A stretch of DNA of 64,000 nt from Streptomyces sp. TS71-3. GTDB taxonomy: Bacteria; Actinomycetota; Actinomycetes; Streptomycetales; Streptomycetaceae. Location: assembly GCF_018327685.1 (NCBI RefSeq), contig NZ_BNEL01000003.1:2108001-2172000 (forward strand), written 5' to 3'. The notes beneath the pieces are model-generated. The model worked only from the letters and a program-made list of their open reading frames with translations. It was not told the DNA's origin and ran no database searches. Each line of letters begins with the position of its first letter. Positions within the stretch are counted from its first letter, which is position 1. A program made the position numbers and the translations under genes. Of this stretch, positions 36,132 through 45,439 are shown piece by piece.

Positions 36132-36168
36132 CCGAGGGTCTACCAGGCGACTCTTGCCTGGGCTCGGG
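36132..36168. terminator. hairpin after the integrase remnant
   Basis: An inner stem CCAGGC (36143-36148) pairs with GCCTGG (36156-36161) around GACTCTT, flanked by CCGAG and CTCGG that extend it with an asymmetric internal loop. Between here and the next gene at 36424 I see no supported coding; the stretch 36170-36400 may be leftover mobile-element DNA. Confidence 0.4.
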
Positions 36169-36423
36169 GGTGCCACCACGCGCGATACTGCAATCCGAAC
36201 CCGGTGCGAGCCGTGACCAAGGAGGAAGCTCTTGGCCGCAGGGATCGGGAGAAGGTGTACCCGGAGCATCCGCTGTCGGCATGGTCACGGCTCACGCTGG
36301 GGAACACGGACCTGGACCGTCGAGGGTTCCGGCGACGCCGGGCCCGTCGTAGCGACAGGGGCAAGAGACGTTACCTTCGCACCAGTGATGTGAGATTTCG
36401 TGATAGATGAGAGGGTCAGACGG

Positions 36424-37722
36424 GTGAGCGAGACAGTGCCGAACACCCTGCAATACCGCTTCGACGGGCCACAGGAGGCTCCGATCCTGGTCCTGGGTCC
36501 CTCTCTGGGTACCACATGGCACATGTGGGACCGGCAGATCCCGGCTCTGACCGAACAGTGGCGGGTGCTCAGGTTCGACCTGCCCGGCCACGGCGGGGCC
36601 CCCGCGCACGCCACCGACTCCGTCGCCGAGCTGGCGGCCCGGTTGCTCGTCACGCTCGACGGGCTCGGCGTCCAGCGCTTCGGCTACGCGGGTTGCGCGC
36701 TGGGTGGCGCGGTCGGCGCCGAGCTGGCGCTGCGGCACCCGGACCGGATCGCCTCCCTCGCGCTGATCGCGGCCTCGCCCCGGTTCGGCACGGCGGACGA
36801 GTTCCGGCAGCGCGGCGTGATCGTCCGCACCAACGGCCTGGACCCGATCGCCCGGACCGCGCCCGAGAGGTGGTTCACGCCGGGCTTCGCCGCGGCCCAG
36901 CCCGCCATCACCGAGTGGGCCGTGCAGATGGTGCGCACCACCGACCCCGGCTGCTACATCGCCGCCTGCGAGGCGCTGGCGACCTTCGACGTGCGCTCCG
37001 AACTCGGCCGGATCGAGGTGCCCACCCTGGTGCTCGTCGGCTCCGAGGACCAGGTCACGGGTCCCGCACAGGCCCGCACCCTGGTCGCCGGTATCCCCGA
37101 CGCCCGGCTCGCCGTGGTGCCCGGCGCGTCCCACCTGGCCCCGGTGGAGGCGCCCGTGGCCGTCACCGACCTGCTGGCGCACCATTTCTCCACCGCGTGG
37201 CAGCTCCCCCCGGACATCTCCACCACGGGACAGTTCGCGATTCCGCCGAGCCCGGTGAAGCCCGTGCTCGTCCCGCCCCCGGCCGCCCCCGTTGCCGAAA
37301 TAGCCCCGCCCCGCGATCCCCAGCCGCAGGTGGCGGACGCGTCCGACGCCCACCAGGCGGGGTCCAAGGTGCGCCGCGAGGTCCTCGGTGACGCGCACGT
37401 CGACCGGGCGCTGGCCGAGGCCGACGAGTTCTCCGAGGACTTCCAGAACTTCCTCACCCGCTATGCGTGGGGGGAGATATGGAACAGACCAGGCCTGGAC
37501 CGCCGCACCCGCAGCTGCGTCACGCTGACCGCGCTCGTGGCGGGCGGCCACGTCGACGAGCTCGCCGTCCACCTCCGCGCGGCCCTGCGCAACGGCCTCA
37601 CCCCGCTGGAGATCAAGGAAGTCCTCTTGCAGGCCGCCGTGTACTGCGGGATCCCGGCCGCCAACAGCGCGTTCAAGGTGGCGCAGAAGGTGATCCGCGA
37701 GGAGACCACCCCGGAGAAGTGA
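36424..37722 (+). CDS. pcaL: PcaDC-type fusion: 3-oxoadipate enol-lactonase / 4-carboxymuconolactone decarboxylase
   Basis: A 432-residue fusion of the beta-ketoadipate pathway. Residues 1-260 are an alpha/beta hydrolase (PcaD-like: LGPSLGTTWHMWD, FDLPGHGG, GSEDQVT, SHLAPVE); a Pro-rich linker follows; residues about 310-430 are a PcaC/CMD domain (FLTRYAWGEIWNRPGLDRRTRS, EVLLQAAVYCGIP). In the hydrolase the nucleophile elbow reads YAGCALGG, so the usual Ser of GLSLGG is Ala. The GTG at 36424 has GAGAGG upstream; GTG 36400 is an alternative. No other pca genes are near, which is odd for this pathway. Confidence 0.82.
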   Translation: MSETVPNTLQYRFDGPQEAPILVLGPSLGTTWHMWDRQIPALTEQWRVLRFDLPGHGGAPAHATDSVAELAARLLVTLDGLGVQRFGYAGCALGGAVGAELALRHPDRIASLALIAASPRFGTADEFRQRGVIVRTNGLDPIARTAPERWFTPGFAAAQPAITEWAVQMVRTTDPGCYIAACEALATFDVRSELGRIEVPTLVLVGSEDQVTGPAQARTLVAGIPDARLAVVPGASHLAPVEAPVAVTDLLAHHFSTAWQLPPDISTTGQFAIPPSPVKPVLVPPPAAPVAEIAPPRDPQPQVADASDAHQAGSKVRREVLGDAHVDRALAEADEFSEDFQNFLTRYAWGEIWNRPGLDRRTRSCVTLTALVAGGHVDELAVHLRAALRNGLTPLEIKEVLLQAAVYCGIPAANSAFKVAQKVIREETTPEK

Positions 37723-37840
37723 TCCGCGGGCGGAGCACCACGGGGGTGGTGTGCGACGGTGAGCACCTCGCGCGGGACACGTCTTTCGTGGCCGACCCCG
37801 CACCCGCCCGGCGCGGCGGCGGCATAGCAGGATGGTGCGC

Positions 37841-38473
37841 ATGGATCTCACGAAGAAGTCGCACGCCTGCGTCCGCCTGGAGAAGGACGGCAGGACGCTC
37901 GTCATCGACCCGGGCGGCTACAGCGAGGAGGACGCCGCCGTCGGCGCGGACGCCGTGCTGATCACGCACGAGCACCCCGACCACTTCGACGAGGGCCGGC
38001 TGCGTGCCGGACTCGACGCCAACCCGGCCGCCGAGGTCTGGACCCTGCGCTCGGTCGCCGACCAGGTCTCCGCGGCCTTCCCCGGCCGGGTGCACACGGT
38101 CGGGCACGGGGACGCGTTCACGGCCGCGGGATTCGACGTCCAGGTGCACGGCGAGCTGCACGCGGTGATCCACCCGGACATCCCGCGCATCACGAACGTC
38201 GGCTTCCTCGTCGACGAGGCGGTCTTCCACCCCGGCGACGCGCTCACCGTCCCCGGCGCCCCGGTCGACATCCTGCTGCTGCCGGTGCACGCTCCCTGGA
38301 ACAAGCTCTCCGAGATCGCCGACTACGTGCGCGAGGTGGGCCCGCGGGTCACCTACGACGTGCACGACGCGCTGCTCAGCGACCTGGCACGGCCCACGTA
38401 CGACCGCCTGCTCGGCTCGCTGGCCGGCGCGGACCACCAGCGCCTCGCCCCCGGAGGCAGCACGCGGCTCTGA
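37841..38473 (+). CDS. MBL-fold metal-dependent hydrolase (UlaG-like)
   Basis: A 210-residue metallo-beta-lactamase-fold protein. THEHPDHFD carries the HxHxDH metal motif, IDPGG lies before it, HPGD and VHAPW are later ligand segments. The ATG at 37841 is preferred because AGGA lies nine bases upstream; ATG 37832 is in frame but has no ribosome site. Substrate unknown; close relatives are soluble hydrolases of broad type. Confidence 0.85.
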   Translation: MDLTKKSHACVRLEKDGRTLVIDPGGYSEEDAAVGADAVLITHEHPDHFDEGRLRAGLDANPAAEVWTLRSVADQVSAAFPGRVHTVGHGDAFTAAGFDVQVHGELHAVIHPDIPRITNVGFLVDEAVFHPGDALTVPGAPVDILLLPVHAPWNKLSEIADYVREVGPRVTYDVHDALLSDLARPTYDRLLGSLAGADHQRLAPGGSTRL

Positions 38474-38581
38474 CGCGCGTGCGGAGGCGCCCGGTCCGGA
38501 TACGGCTCGGGAGGTACCGGCTCAGGCGGGCCGGATGCGGACCGGGAGGGGCTGTCGTAGGGGCCCGGTAGGTTGGGCTCC

Positions 38582-39361
38582 ATGCGCATCGCCACCTGGA
38601 ACGTGAATTCGATCACCGCCCGCCTCCCGAGGCTGCTGGCCTGGCTGGAGAGCAGCGGCACCGATGTGCTCTGCCTCCAGGAGGTCAAGACCACCGCCGA
38701 GCAGTTCCCGTCGGCCGAGCTGGCGGAGCTGGGCTACGAGTCCGCCGTGCACGCCACCGGCAGGTGGAACGGCGTGGCGGTCGTCTCCCGCGCCGGCCTC
38801 GCCGACGTGGTCCGCGGCCTGCCGGGCGACCCCGGGTACGACGGCGTCGAGGAGCCCCGCGCGATCTCCGCGACGTGCGGCCCGGTCCGCGTCTGGTCGG
38901 TCTACGTGCCCAACGGCCGCGAGGTGGAGCACCCGCACTACGTCTACAAGCTCCAGTGGTTCGAGGCCCTGCGGGCCGCGATCGCGGGCGACGCCACGGG
39001 CGGCCGCCCGTTCGCGGTGATGGGCGACTACAACGTGGCCCCGACCGACGACGACGTCTGGGACCGCGCCGTCTTCGAGGGCTCCACGCACGTCACCCCG
39101 GCGGAGCGCGCCGCGCTGACCACCCTCCGCGAGGCGGGCCTGTCCGACGTGGTCCCGCGCCCCCTCAAGTACGACCACCCGTACACGTACTGGGACTACC
39201 GCCAGCTCGGCTTCCCCAAGAACCGCGGCATGCGCATCGACCTGGTCTACGGCAACACCCCGTTCGCCAAGGCCGTCACGGACGCCTACGTCGACCGCGA
39301 GGAGCGCAAGGGCAAGGGCGCCTCGGACCACGCGCCCGTCGTCGTCGACCTGGAGGTGTAG
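38582..39361 (+). CDS. xthA: exodeoxyribonuclease III
   Basis: A 259-residue EEP-fold DNA repair nuclease acting at abasic sites. MRIATWNVNSI, LQEVKT, GDYNVAP, GMRIDLVYG and GASDHAPVV are the family motifs in order, including the catalytic Glu, Asp-Asn and Asp-His. Full length, own promoter likely in the 108-base gap upstream. It converges on the SGNH hydrolase gene with 32 bases between. Confidence 0.94.
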   Translation: MRIATWNVNSITARLPRLLAWLESSGTDVLCLQEVKTTAEQFPSAELAELGYESAVHATGRWNGVAVVSRAGLADVVRGLPGDPGYDGVEEPRAISATCGPVRVWSVYVPNGREVEHPHYVYKLQWFEALRAAIAGDATGGRPFAVMGDYNVAPTDDDVWDRAVFEGSTHVTPAERAALTTLREAGLSDVVPRPLKYDHPYTYWDYRQLGFPKNRGMRIDLVYGNTPFAKAVTDAYVDREERKGKGASDHAPVVVDLEV

Positions 39362-39393
39362 GAGCCCTTCCCGGCCCGCCCCCGCGCGGCCCC

Positions 39394-41247
39394 TCAGGGC
39401 ACCAGCAGCCGGGGGTCCACCGCGTCGGCCAGCGCCGTGTAGCCGGCGTCGGAGGGGTGCAGGTGGTCGCCGCTGTCGTAGGCGGGCAGCAGCCGCGTCG
39501 GGTGCTCCGGATCCCGTAGCACCCGGTCGAAGTCGAGGACGGCGTCGAAGCCCCCGTCGCCCGCGCGGAGTGCGCTGTTGACCGCGGTGCGCTCGGCGTC
39601 GGCCGCGGCCGTGCACATCCGCTCGCCCTCGCAGGGCGCGATGGTGGCGGCAAGCACCCGAAGTCCGTGGGCGTGCGTCCGGGCCGCGATCTCCCGCAGC
39701 CCGGCGAGCACCTGCTCCGCGGTGCCGCCCCAGCGGACGTCGTTCACCCCCTGGAAGACCACGACGGTGCGCACCGACGGCTGCGCCAGCACGTCGCGCT
39801 CCAGCCGGTGCAGGGCGCTCACCCCGCCCACGTCGGTGGATACACCGTCGCCCGGATAGCGGTCGGTGACCACGCGGTTCGCCGAGATGCCGGCGTTCAG
39901 CACGCCGAGCCGGGGCACCGCCCCCTGTGCCCGCAGGCGGGCGGCGAGCAGGTCGGGCCAGCGGTGGTTGGTGTCCGGGAGGGACTTCTCGCCGTCGGTG
40001 ATGGAGTCACCGAGCACCACCAGCGAGCCGGGCCCGCCGCTCACCTCCACTCCGGCGAGCAGCGGCCAGGTCGTCAGGGACGAGGTGTACGCGTCGGGGC
40101 CGGCATCCGCGGCGTGGTCGCCCGGCCCGCTGACGTAGGACTTCTGGACGGCGAGGCTGTGCAGCGGGAGCGCCGCCACGGTGTCCGGAAGGTGGAAGCT
40201 CACCAGGAGGTTGCCGCCCGCAGGTACGGGAAAGCGCAGCGGATCGCTGAACACCTGCGCGCCCGCGGCCAGGACCGTGCCGGCCGCGCCGCCGAACGTC
40301 ACCGGCACCGGTGCCCCACGGGGCGTGGCACCCGCCGCCTGCACGGCGACGGTCGCGCTCGCCACCCGCACCGGCGAGGCCGCGAAGGTGTTGTCGAAGC
40401 GCAGCCGCACCCGCGGCCCGCCCGCCGAGGTGTGCACCACCAACCGCAGCGTGCGGTCCGTCCAGGGCCCCACGGCCGGCAGCCCCGAGGTGGCCGCCGA
40501 CCAACTGCCCGTCCAGCCGGTGCCGGGCTCCCGCACGGAGGCGGCGAAGACGTGCAGGTCCGGGCCGTTGTCGCGGGGCAGCACCACGGAGGCCACGGTG
40601 CGCCGGCGGTCGATCGGCACCAGCACCGGGTACAGCTTCGCCGGGCCGGCCAGCGGGCCCGCGGGGGTGTGCACGCGGGGGAGCGCCACCGCCTTGGTGG
40701 CGAGCGGTCCGGTGCGCCAGTCGGGTGCGGCCAGCTCGAACGAGCCGCGGGAGCCGTCGCGGTAGCGGACCTCTCCGGTGCCGCCTGCCGTCCCGGTGCC
40801 CGCCGCGCCGCCCGTGTCCGGCTCCGTGCCCGCCACCAGGAAGGCGAGGGCGTCGCCCCGGCCGGCCAGCAGGACCCGCTGGCCGTCGGCGACCACGTTG
40901 TCCGGCTCGCCGGGCGCGCGGCGCGGCCAGGTGAGCCGGGCCCGGTCCAGGGTGAGGTGCACGCCGGGTGTCCAGCCCGCGGCGGCCAGGTCCTCCGCCG
41001 GCAGCGAGCGTCCGGCACCGTCGAAGTCGGCCGCGTCCGGGTGGCCGGCGTCGCTGACCGCACGGTTGTCGAAGAGCCGCTCCAGCGGCACCGGCCGGCC
41101 CTGGGCGCCGCCGCCCATCGCACCGCCGCCCACCGCACCGTCCCGGGCGGCTGCGGGCCCCGCCGCGAGCAGCAGCGGCAGCACCAGCACGAGCGGGACG
41201 GACAACGCGAACAAGGCTGCCGGACCCGCGACATGTCGGCGCACCAC
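39394..41247 (-). CDS. secreted SGNH/GDSL-type hydrolase
   Basis: A 617-residue protein with a signal peptide (LFALSVPLVLVLPLLLAAGPAAA) and a C-terminal SGNH domain from about residue 400: VVLGDSITDG (block I Ser), LNAGISANR (block II/III Gly/Asn region), FQGVNDV and DHLHPSDAG (block V Asp-His). The long middle part contains a beta-rich carbohydrate-esterase-like region. The double GTG at 41247 follows GGGAGGAG. Probably an extracellular lipase or carbohydrate esterase. Family length is usually 400-450, so the extra residues lie before the catalytic domain. Confidence 0.88.
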   Translation of the reverse strand: MVRRHVAGPAALFALSVPLVLVLPLLLAAGPAAARDGAVGGGAMGGGAQGRPVPLERLFDNRAVSDAGHPDAADFDGAGRSLPAEDLAAAGWTPGVHLTLDRARLTWPRRAPGEPDNVVADGQRVLLAGRGDALAFLVAGTEPDTGGAAGTGTAGGTGEVRYRDGSRGSFELAAPDWRTGPLATKAVALPRVHTPAGPLAGPAKLYPVLVPIDRRRTVASVVLPRDNGPDLHVFAASVREPGTGWTGSWSAATSGLPAVGPWTDRTLRLVVHTSAGGPRVRLRFDNTFAASPVRVASATVAVQAAGATPRGAPVPVTFGGAAGTVLAAGAQVFSDPLRFPVPAGGNLLVSFHLPDTVAALPLHSLAVQKSYVSGPGDHAADAGPDAYTSSLTTWPLLAGVEVSGGPGSLVVLGDSITDGEKSLPDTNHRWPDLLAARLRAQGAVPRLGVLNAGISANRVVTDRYPGDGVSTDVGGVSALHRLERDVLAQPSVRTVVVFQGVNDVRWGGTAEQVLAGLREIAARTHAHGLRVLAATIAPCEGERMCTAAADAERTAVNSALRAGDGGFDAVLDFDRVLRDPEHPTRLLPAYDSGDHLHPSDAGYTALADAVDPRLLVP

Positions 41248-41548
41248 CGACTCCTCCCGTTCGACCCGAGACGTTCGACCCCGAGATGTCCGACCCGGGA
41301 TGACAGTGCGCCGCGCGGCACCGGCGGATGTCCGTGGCCTGCGCCCGATACGGCCCGCACCGAGCGTACGGCGCGGGGGCCGCGCCGGGAACGGGAAAGG
41401 CGCGAGTGGCCCTCCTGGGGCCCGCCCATCACATCCCCACGGCCTGCCCACCGCGTCCGCATGCCGCCCGGCCTTCCTCACACCCGGTCACACCTCCACG
41501 CGCGCGCCTGGTGGTGTACGCACGCGTGCGGATGCCACGCTGGGTCAT

Positions 41549-41989
41549 ATGAACATCCCTTTCCTGGGCAAGTGGCGCTTGGGTCGGCCCACGAACGGGG
41601 GCGAAGGGCTCGCGGCCGCGTTCGAGAACGATCCCGATGCGGTGACCGGCCTGTTCTCCGAGTGCGAGCTGCTCCGCTCGCAGGCGGCCGCGGCGGGTCT
41701 GGAGCTCGACGACTCCGCCGCCTCCCTTGACGCGCTCGACCAGCTGCTGCCGCGCTGGCGGGACGACCCCGAGCTGGCGCCCTGGCTCGGCAACGACGCG
41801 GGGCTGTATCTCGGCACCGTCATCGTCCGCCACGTCCCCGGCGCCGCCTGGCACGTGTGGCCCGCCGGGCAGGCCGTGGTCAGGCTGCCCTCCGGACGGG
41901 AGATCCACGTGGTGGAGGAGGGGCTCGACTGGGCGGTCAGCGGCAGCCCGGAGCTCTACCGGATCTACGCGGAGGCGTCGGAGGACTGA
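41549..41989 (+). CDS. DUF6278 family protein
   Basis: A 146-residue soluble protein beginning MNIPFLGKW. It has no catalytic motif I can name; GNDAGLYLGTVIVRHVPGAAWHVWPAG and SGREIHVVEEGLDWA are the conserved-looking parts, matching the actinobacterial DUF6278 pattern. The gene stands alone. Start is the ATG at 41549; a ribosome site is not obvious, and the 300 bases upstream to 41247 hold the divergent promoters. Confidence 0.75.
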   Translation: MNIPFLGKWRLGRPTNGGEGLAAAFENDPDAVTGLFSECELLRSQAAAAGLELDDSAASLDALDQLLPRWRDDPELAPWLGNDAGLYLGTVIVRHVPGAAWHVWPAGQAVVRLPSGREIHVVEEGLDWAVSGSPELYRIYAEASED

Positions 41990-42504
41990 GCGCCCCGATT
42001 CCGGGCGTGGACGGGCCCTGACGCCGGTAGTACCGGCAAAGCAGACAAAAGAGAACAAATACGGTTAATGATCGTCAGCGCGTGTCCGCCGATAAGTGCC
42101 CTGACGGGACGGATAGTTTGCGGGGGCCGATACAGCGGAAAGGCGGGTGGGGCCGGGCATGGCCGGCGGGGCAGCCGGAGATCACTCTTCGCAGAGCAGG
42201 ACCGACCCTTGGGACGGACGGCCGGCGCGAGGAGAAGGTCAGCTGCGCACCGGACGGGCTGTGCTCGCTCGCAGGGCGGGGCGACCGTGTCGACGAAAGG
42301 GACGAGACGGTGCTCGGCCGGTACGTCGTAGGCCTTGGAGAACAGCTCCAGGTCCACTCCGGACGGCGTGCCCGGCGTCTGCCCGCACGACCGCGTTCGG
42401 CACGGGTCGCACCTGCCCGCCGGGGCAGGGCGGCACCCCCGTGGCCGGGTGACCGGACGGGGCGCCGTCCCCTCGGCGTGCGGGGCGTTGCGGGTCGTGG
42501 TCCG
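41990..42504. other. intergenic region with no supported gene
   Basis: A 515-base gap. It contains an AT-rich patch at about 42040-42080 (CAAAAGAGAACAAATACGG) that looks like a promoter without a gene, and on the minus strand a short coding-like phrase (MDLELFSKAYDVPAEH, 42357 downwards) that cannot be followed to a sensible protein. It may be the remains of a lost gene. Confidence 0.4.
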
Positions 42505-43254
42505 TCAGGACGCACGGTGGGACTTGCGCGGTGCGGGCACCTCGGTCTGCGCCGTGCGGGTGACGTCCGCGACTAGCTCGACGACGTCCGGTCCGTAGGC
42601 GGAGGAGTTGACGACCTTCAGCAGCAGGACGAAGGAGCCCGTGCCGTACTTGCGCGCCAGGCGCTCGTGGTTGCGGGCGAGGTAGCGCGTGGCCGCCTGG
42701 TTGGTGGTGGCCCGCTGCCCGCAGAACAGGAACACCGGCCGGGTGGTGTGCCCCTGGTCCGCGGTGAGCCGGGCCAGCAGCGCGTACTCGGACTTGCCCG
42801 ACTCGATCCGGTACCGCTCGTTGCCGATCTGGAAGGACCCGCGGTCCGCCGCCGGTTCGGGGTCGGTGGCGACCCGTATGCCGGGCAGCATGGACGCCAG
42901 ATGCGCGGCCACCCGCCGGTTGGACGCCGGGCCGCCGATGCAGAACTCGGTGCGGTCGCCGAAGCTCTGCTGGACCGCGTCGTGGGCGACGACCTGCGGG
43001 TGGGCGCCACAGTCCTTGATCAGCGGGGACAGTTCCAGCAGCGCGAAGACGTCGTGCCGTGTCACGGTCAGCTCGGGGCTGCCGGCCTCGCGGCCCACCA
43101 CCAGCAGCGACTCCGCGTTCGCGGGTAGCCCGAAGAAGGCCTGCCTGCGGTGGAGTTTCCGCTTCCACAGGTAGGTGCGGGCCAGCCAGCCGAGGGCGGC
43201 GCAGAGGGCCGCCGCCACCACACCCAGGACGATGTTGCGCAGGTCGTCGTTCAT
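42505..43254 (-). CDS. membrane-anchored protein of unknown function
   Basis: A 249-residue protein with one N-terminal helix (NIVLGVVAAALCAALGWLA) and a cytoplasmic-type alpha/beta domain. LLVVGREAGSPELTVTR, TEFCIGGPASNRR and VFLFCGQRATTNQAATRYL look like a Rossmann-like nucleotide or sugar-binding core, but I do not recognise the family. The ATG at 43254 is chosen because it precedes the helix. It is transcribed away from the MITE-like element. Confidence 0.65.
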   Translation of the reverse strand: MNDDLRNIVLGVVAAALCAALGWLARTYLWKRKLHRRQAFFGLPANAESLLVVGREAGSPELTVTRHDVFALLELSPLIKDCGAHPQVVAHDAVQQSFGDRTEFCIGGPASNRRVAAHLASMLPGIRVATDPEPAADRGSFQIGNERYRIESGKSEYALLARLTADQGHTTRPVFLFCGQRATTNQAATRYLARNHERLARKYGTGSFVLLLKVVNSSAYGPDVVELVADVTRTAQTEVPAPRKSHRAS

Positions 43255-43265
43255 GGCCGCGCATG

Positions 43266-43434
43266 CTAGCGCCCCGACAGGCAACGTTCACCCCGTCGCG
43301 ACGCCCGGCACGCACTCTCGCCGCGCCGGCCGAAAGCCCAAGTGCATCCAGTACGACGGCTTCCGGCCGGCACGCCGAGAGCACGCACCGAACGCCGCTT
43401 CTCCACGGGCAAACGTTGCCTGCCGGGGCACTAG
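43266..43434. mobile_element. 169-bp MITE-like element with 23-bp terminal inverted repeats
   Basis: The element starts and ends in CTAG. The 23-base ends, 43266-43288 and the complement of 43412-43434, differ at only two positions and share GCAGGCAACGTT-type sequence (left core CAGGCAACGTT). Nested inside is a second inverted repeat, GCCGGCCGAAAGCC with its near-complement GGCTTCCGGCCGGC around about 43322-43367. There is no open frame of its own. Short, non-coding and with good terminal repeats and TA at the borders, it fits a miniature transposable element mobilised by an IS630/Tc1-type transposase; the family assignment is inference. Confidence 0.65.
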
Positions 43435-43529
43435 CGGTCGCAGGTAACGGCGTTCGGTGTTCGAGGGCTCCTGGCATGAGCATGGGCAGAGGGTTACGCT
43501 GCGCGCACTGTTGCCCTGTGGAGGTGTGT

Positions 43530-45353
43530 ATGCGTCGCCCGGTTGCACGGAATCTTTCGATCCTGACTGCTCTGGCTGCTGCCTTTGCCGTCGGGGCCGC
43601 CGCGCCACCACCGTCCTCAGCACCTCCGTCGAGCCCCGCGGCGTCCGCGGCAACGGCCAAGCAACCGGTCGCCGTCGGCTACGGCGGCGCGGTCTCCAGC
43701 GTGGACGCGGACGCCACCGCGGCCGGCATCGAGATCCTGCGCAAGGGCGGCAACGCGGTCGACGCCGCGGTCGCGACCGCCGCCGCCCTCGGCGTCACCG
43801 AGCCCTACTCGGCCGGCATCGGCGGGGGCGGCTACTTCGTGTACTACGACGCGCGCACCCACCGCGTGCAGACCATCGACGGCCGGGAGACCGCGCCGCG
43901 CACCGCCGACAAGGGACTCTTCCTGGAGGACGGCAAGCCGCTGCCGTTCGCCGACGCGGTCACCAGCGGCCTGAGCATCGGCACTCCGGGCACCGCCGCG
44001 ACCTGGCAGACGGCGCTCGACCGGTGGGGCACCAGGAACCTGGGCAGCGTGCTGAAGCCGGGCGAGCGCCTCGCCAGGGACGGCTTCACCGTCGACCAGA
44101 CCTTCCGCACCCAGACCGAGGGCAACGAGGACCGCTTCAAGGACTTCCCCGCCACCGCGGGGCTCTTCCTGCCCGGCGGCCAACTCCCCGCGGTCGGCAG
44201 CACCCTCAAGAACCCCGACCTCGCCCGCACCTACGAGGAGCTGGGCCGCAAGGGCACCGGCCTCCTCTACGACGGCGACCTGGGCAGGGACATCGTCCGG
44301 GCGGTGAACAAGCCGCCGGTCGACCCGGCCTCCGACCGGGTGGTGCGCTCCGGCGACCTGTCCGTGCGTGACCTCGCGGACTACCGCGCCAAGGTGCAGG
44401 CACCCACCGAGACCGGCTACCGGGGACTCGACGTCTACTCGATCGCGCCCTCGTCCTCGGGCGGCACCACCGTCGGCGAAGCGCTCAACATCCTTGAGGA
44501 CACCGACCTCTCCAAGCTGTCCGAGACGCAGTACCTGCACCACTACATCGAGGCCAGCCGGATCGCGTTCGCGGACCGCGGGCGCTGGGTGGGCGACCCC
44601 GCCGTCGAGGACGTACCCACCAAGCAACTGCTCTCGCAGCGGTTCGCCGACTCGCGCGCCTGCCTCATCAAGGACGACGCGGTGCTCACCAGCCCCCTGG
44701 CGCCCGGTGACCCGCGCCACCCGGCGGACTGCGCGAACGGGGGCAAGGCCGCCCCGACCGGCTACGAGGGACAGAACACCACCCACCTGACGGTGGCCGA
44801 CAAGTGGGGCAACGTCGTCTCCTACACGCTGACGATAGAGCAGACCGGCGGCAGTGCCATCGCGGTGCCCGGCCGGGGGTTCCTGCTCAACAACGAGCTG
44901 ACCGACTTCGACTTCGCCCCGGCGAACCCCGCGGTGCCCGACCCCAACCTGCCCGGCCCCGGCAAGCGCCCGCGCTCGTCGATCTCCCCGACCATCGTGC
45001 TCGACCGGCACCACCGGCCCGTGGTCGCGCTCGGCTCGCCGGGCGGCGCCACCATCGTCACGACCGTGCTGCAAACCCTGATCGGGTTCCTCGACCGGGG
45101 CCTGCCGCTGGACGACGCGATCGCCGCGCCGCGGGCCAGCCAGCGCAACGCCGCCACCACCGAGTTGGAGCCCGGTCTGTGGAACAGCCCGGAGCGGGCG
45201 GCGCTGGAGGCGCTCGGGCACAAGTTCACCCAGAATCCGGAGATAGGTGCCGCTACGGGGGTGCAGCGGCTGGCAGACGGGCGGTGGCTTGCCGCCGCCG
45301 AACCGACTCGCCGGGGCGGCGGGGCTGCGGCGGTGGTCTTGCCGGCACCCTGA
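43530..45353 (+). CDS. ggt: gamma-glutamyltransferase
   Basis: A 607-residue secreted Ntn-hydrolase. A signal peptide of about 30 residues precedes the large subunit, which has GGNAVDAAVATAAALGV and SAGIGGGGYFVYYD. Autocleavage is expected before Thr417 in NTTHLTV, giving the small subunit with the later SSISPTIV and GSPGGATI loops. The enzyme splits gamma-glutamyl bonds of glutathione-like compounds outside the cell. The ATG at 43530 follows GTGGAGGTG, and the MITE-like element lies just 96 bases upstream, so it may influence the promoter. Confidence 0.93.
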   Translation: MRRPVARNLSILTALAAAFAVGAAAPPPSSAPPSSPAASAATAKQPVAVGYGGAVSSVDADATAAGIEILRKGGNAVDAAVATAAALGVTEPYSAGIGGGGYFVYYDARTHRVQTIDGRETAPRTADKGLFLEDGKPLPFADAVTSGLSIGTPGTAATWQTALDRWGTRNLGSVLKPGERLARDGFTVDQTFRTQTEGNEDRFKDFPATAGLFLPGGQLPAVGSTLKNPDLARTYEELGRKGTGLLYDGDLGRDIVRAVNKPPVDPASDRVVRSGDLSVRDLADYRAKVQAPTETGYRGLDVYSIAPSSSGGTTVGEALNILEDTDLSKLSETQYLHHYIEASRIAFADRGRWVGDPAVEDVPTKQLLSQRFADSRACLIKDDAVLTSPLAPGDPRHPADCANGGKAAPTGYEGQNTTHLTVADKWGNVVSYTLTIEQTGGSAIAVPGRGFLLNNELTDFDFAPANPAVPDPNLPGPGKRPRSSISPTIVLDRHHRPVVALGSPGGATIVTTVLQTLIGFLDRGLPLDDAIAAPRASQRNAATTELEPGLWNSPERAALEALGHKFTQNPEIGAATGVQRLADGRWLAAAEPTRRGGGAAAVVLPAP

Positions 45354-45439
45354 CCTCGCCGGGTCGTCGCGGTTCCTCACGGGGCGCGGAGGTCTGTGCG
45401 CGCACGCCGCCTGGTGCCCGGTGGGTGTTCCGGTCGGCT

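Noticed and set aside
42068..42331. Small plus-strand frame after the AT-rich patch
   Set aside because: No ribosome site, Arg/Gly-rich composition and no recognisable motif.
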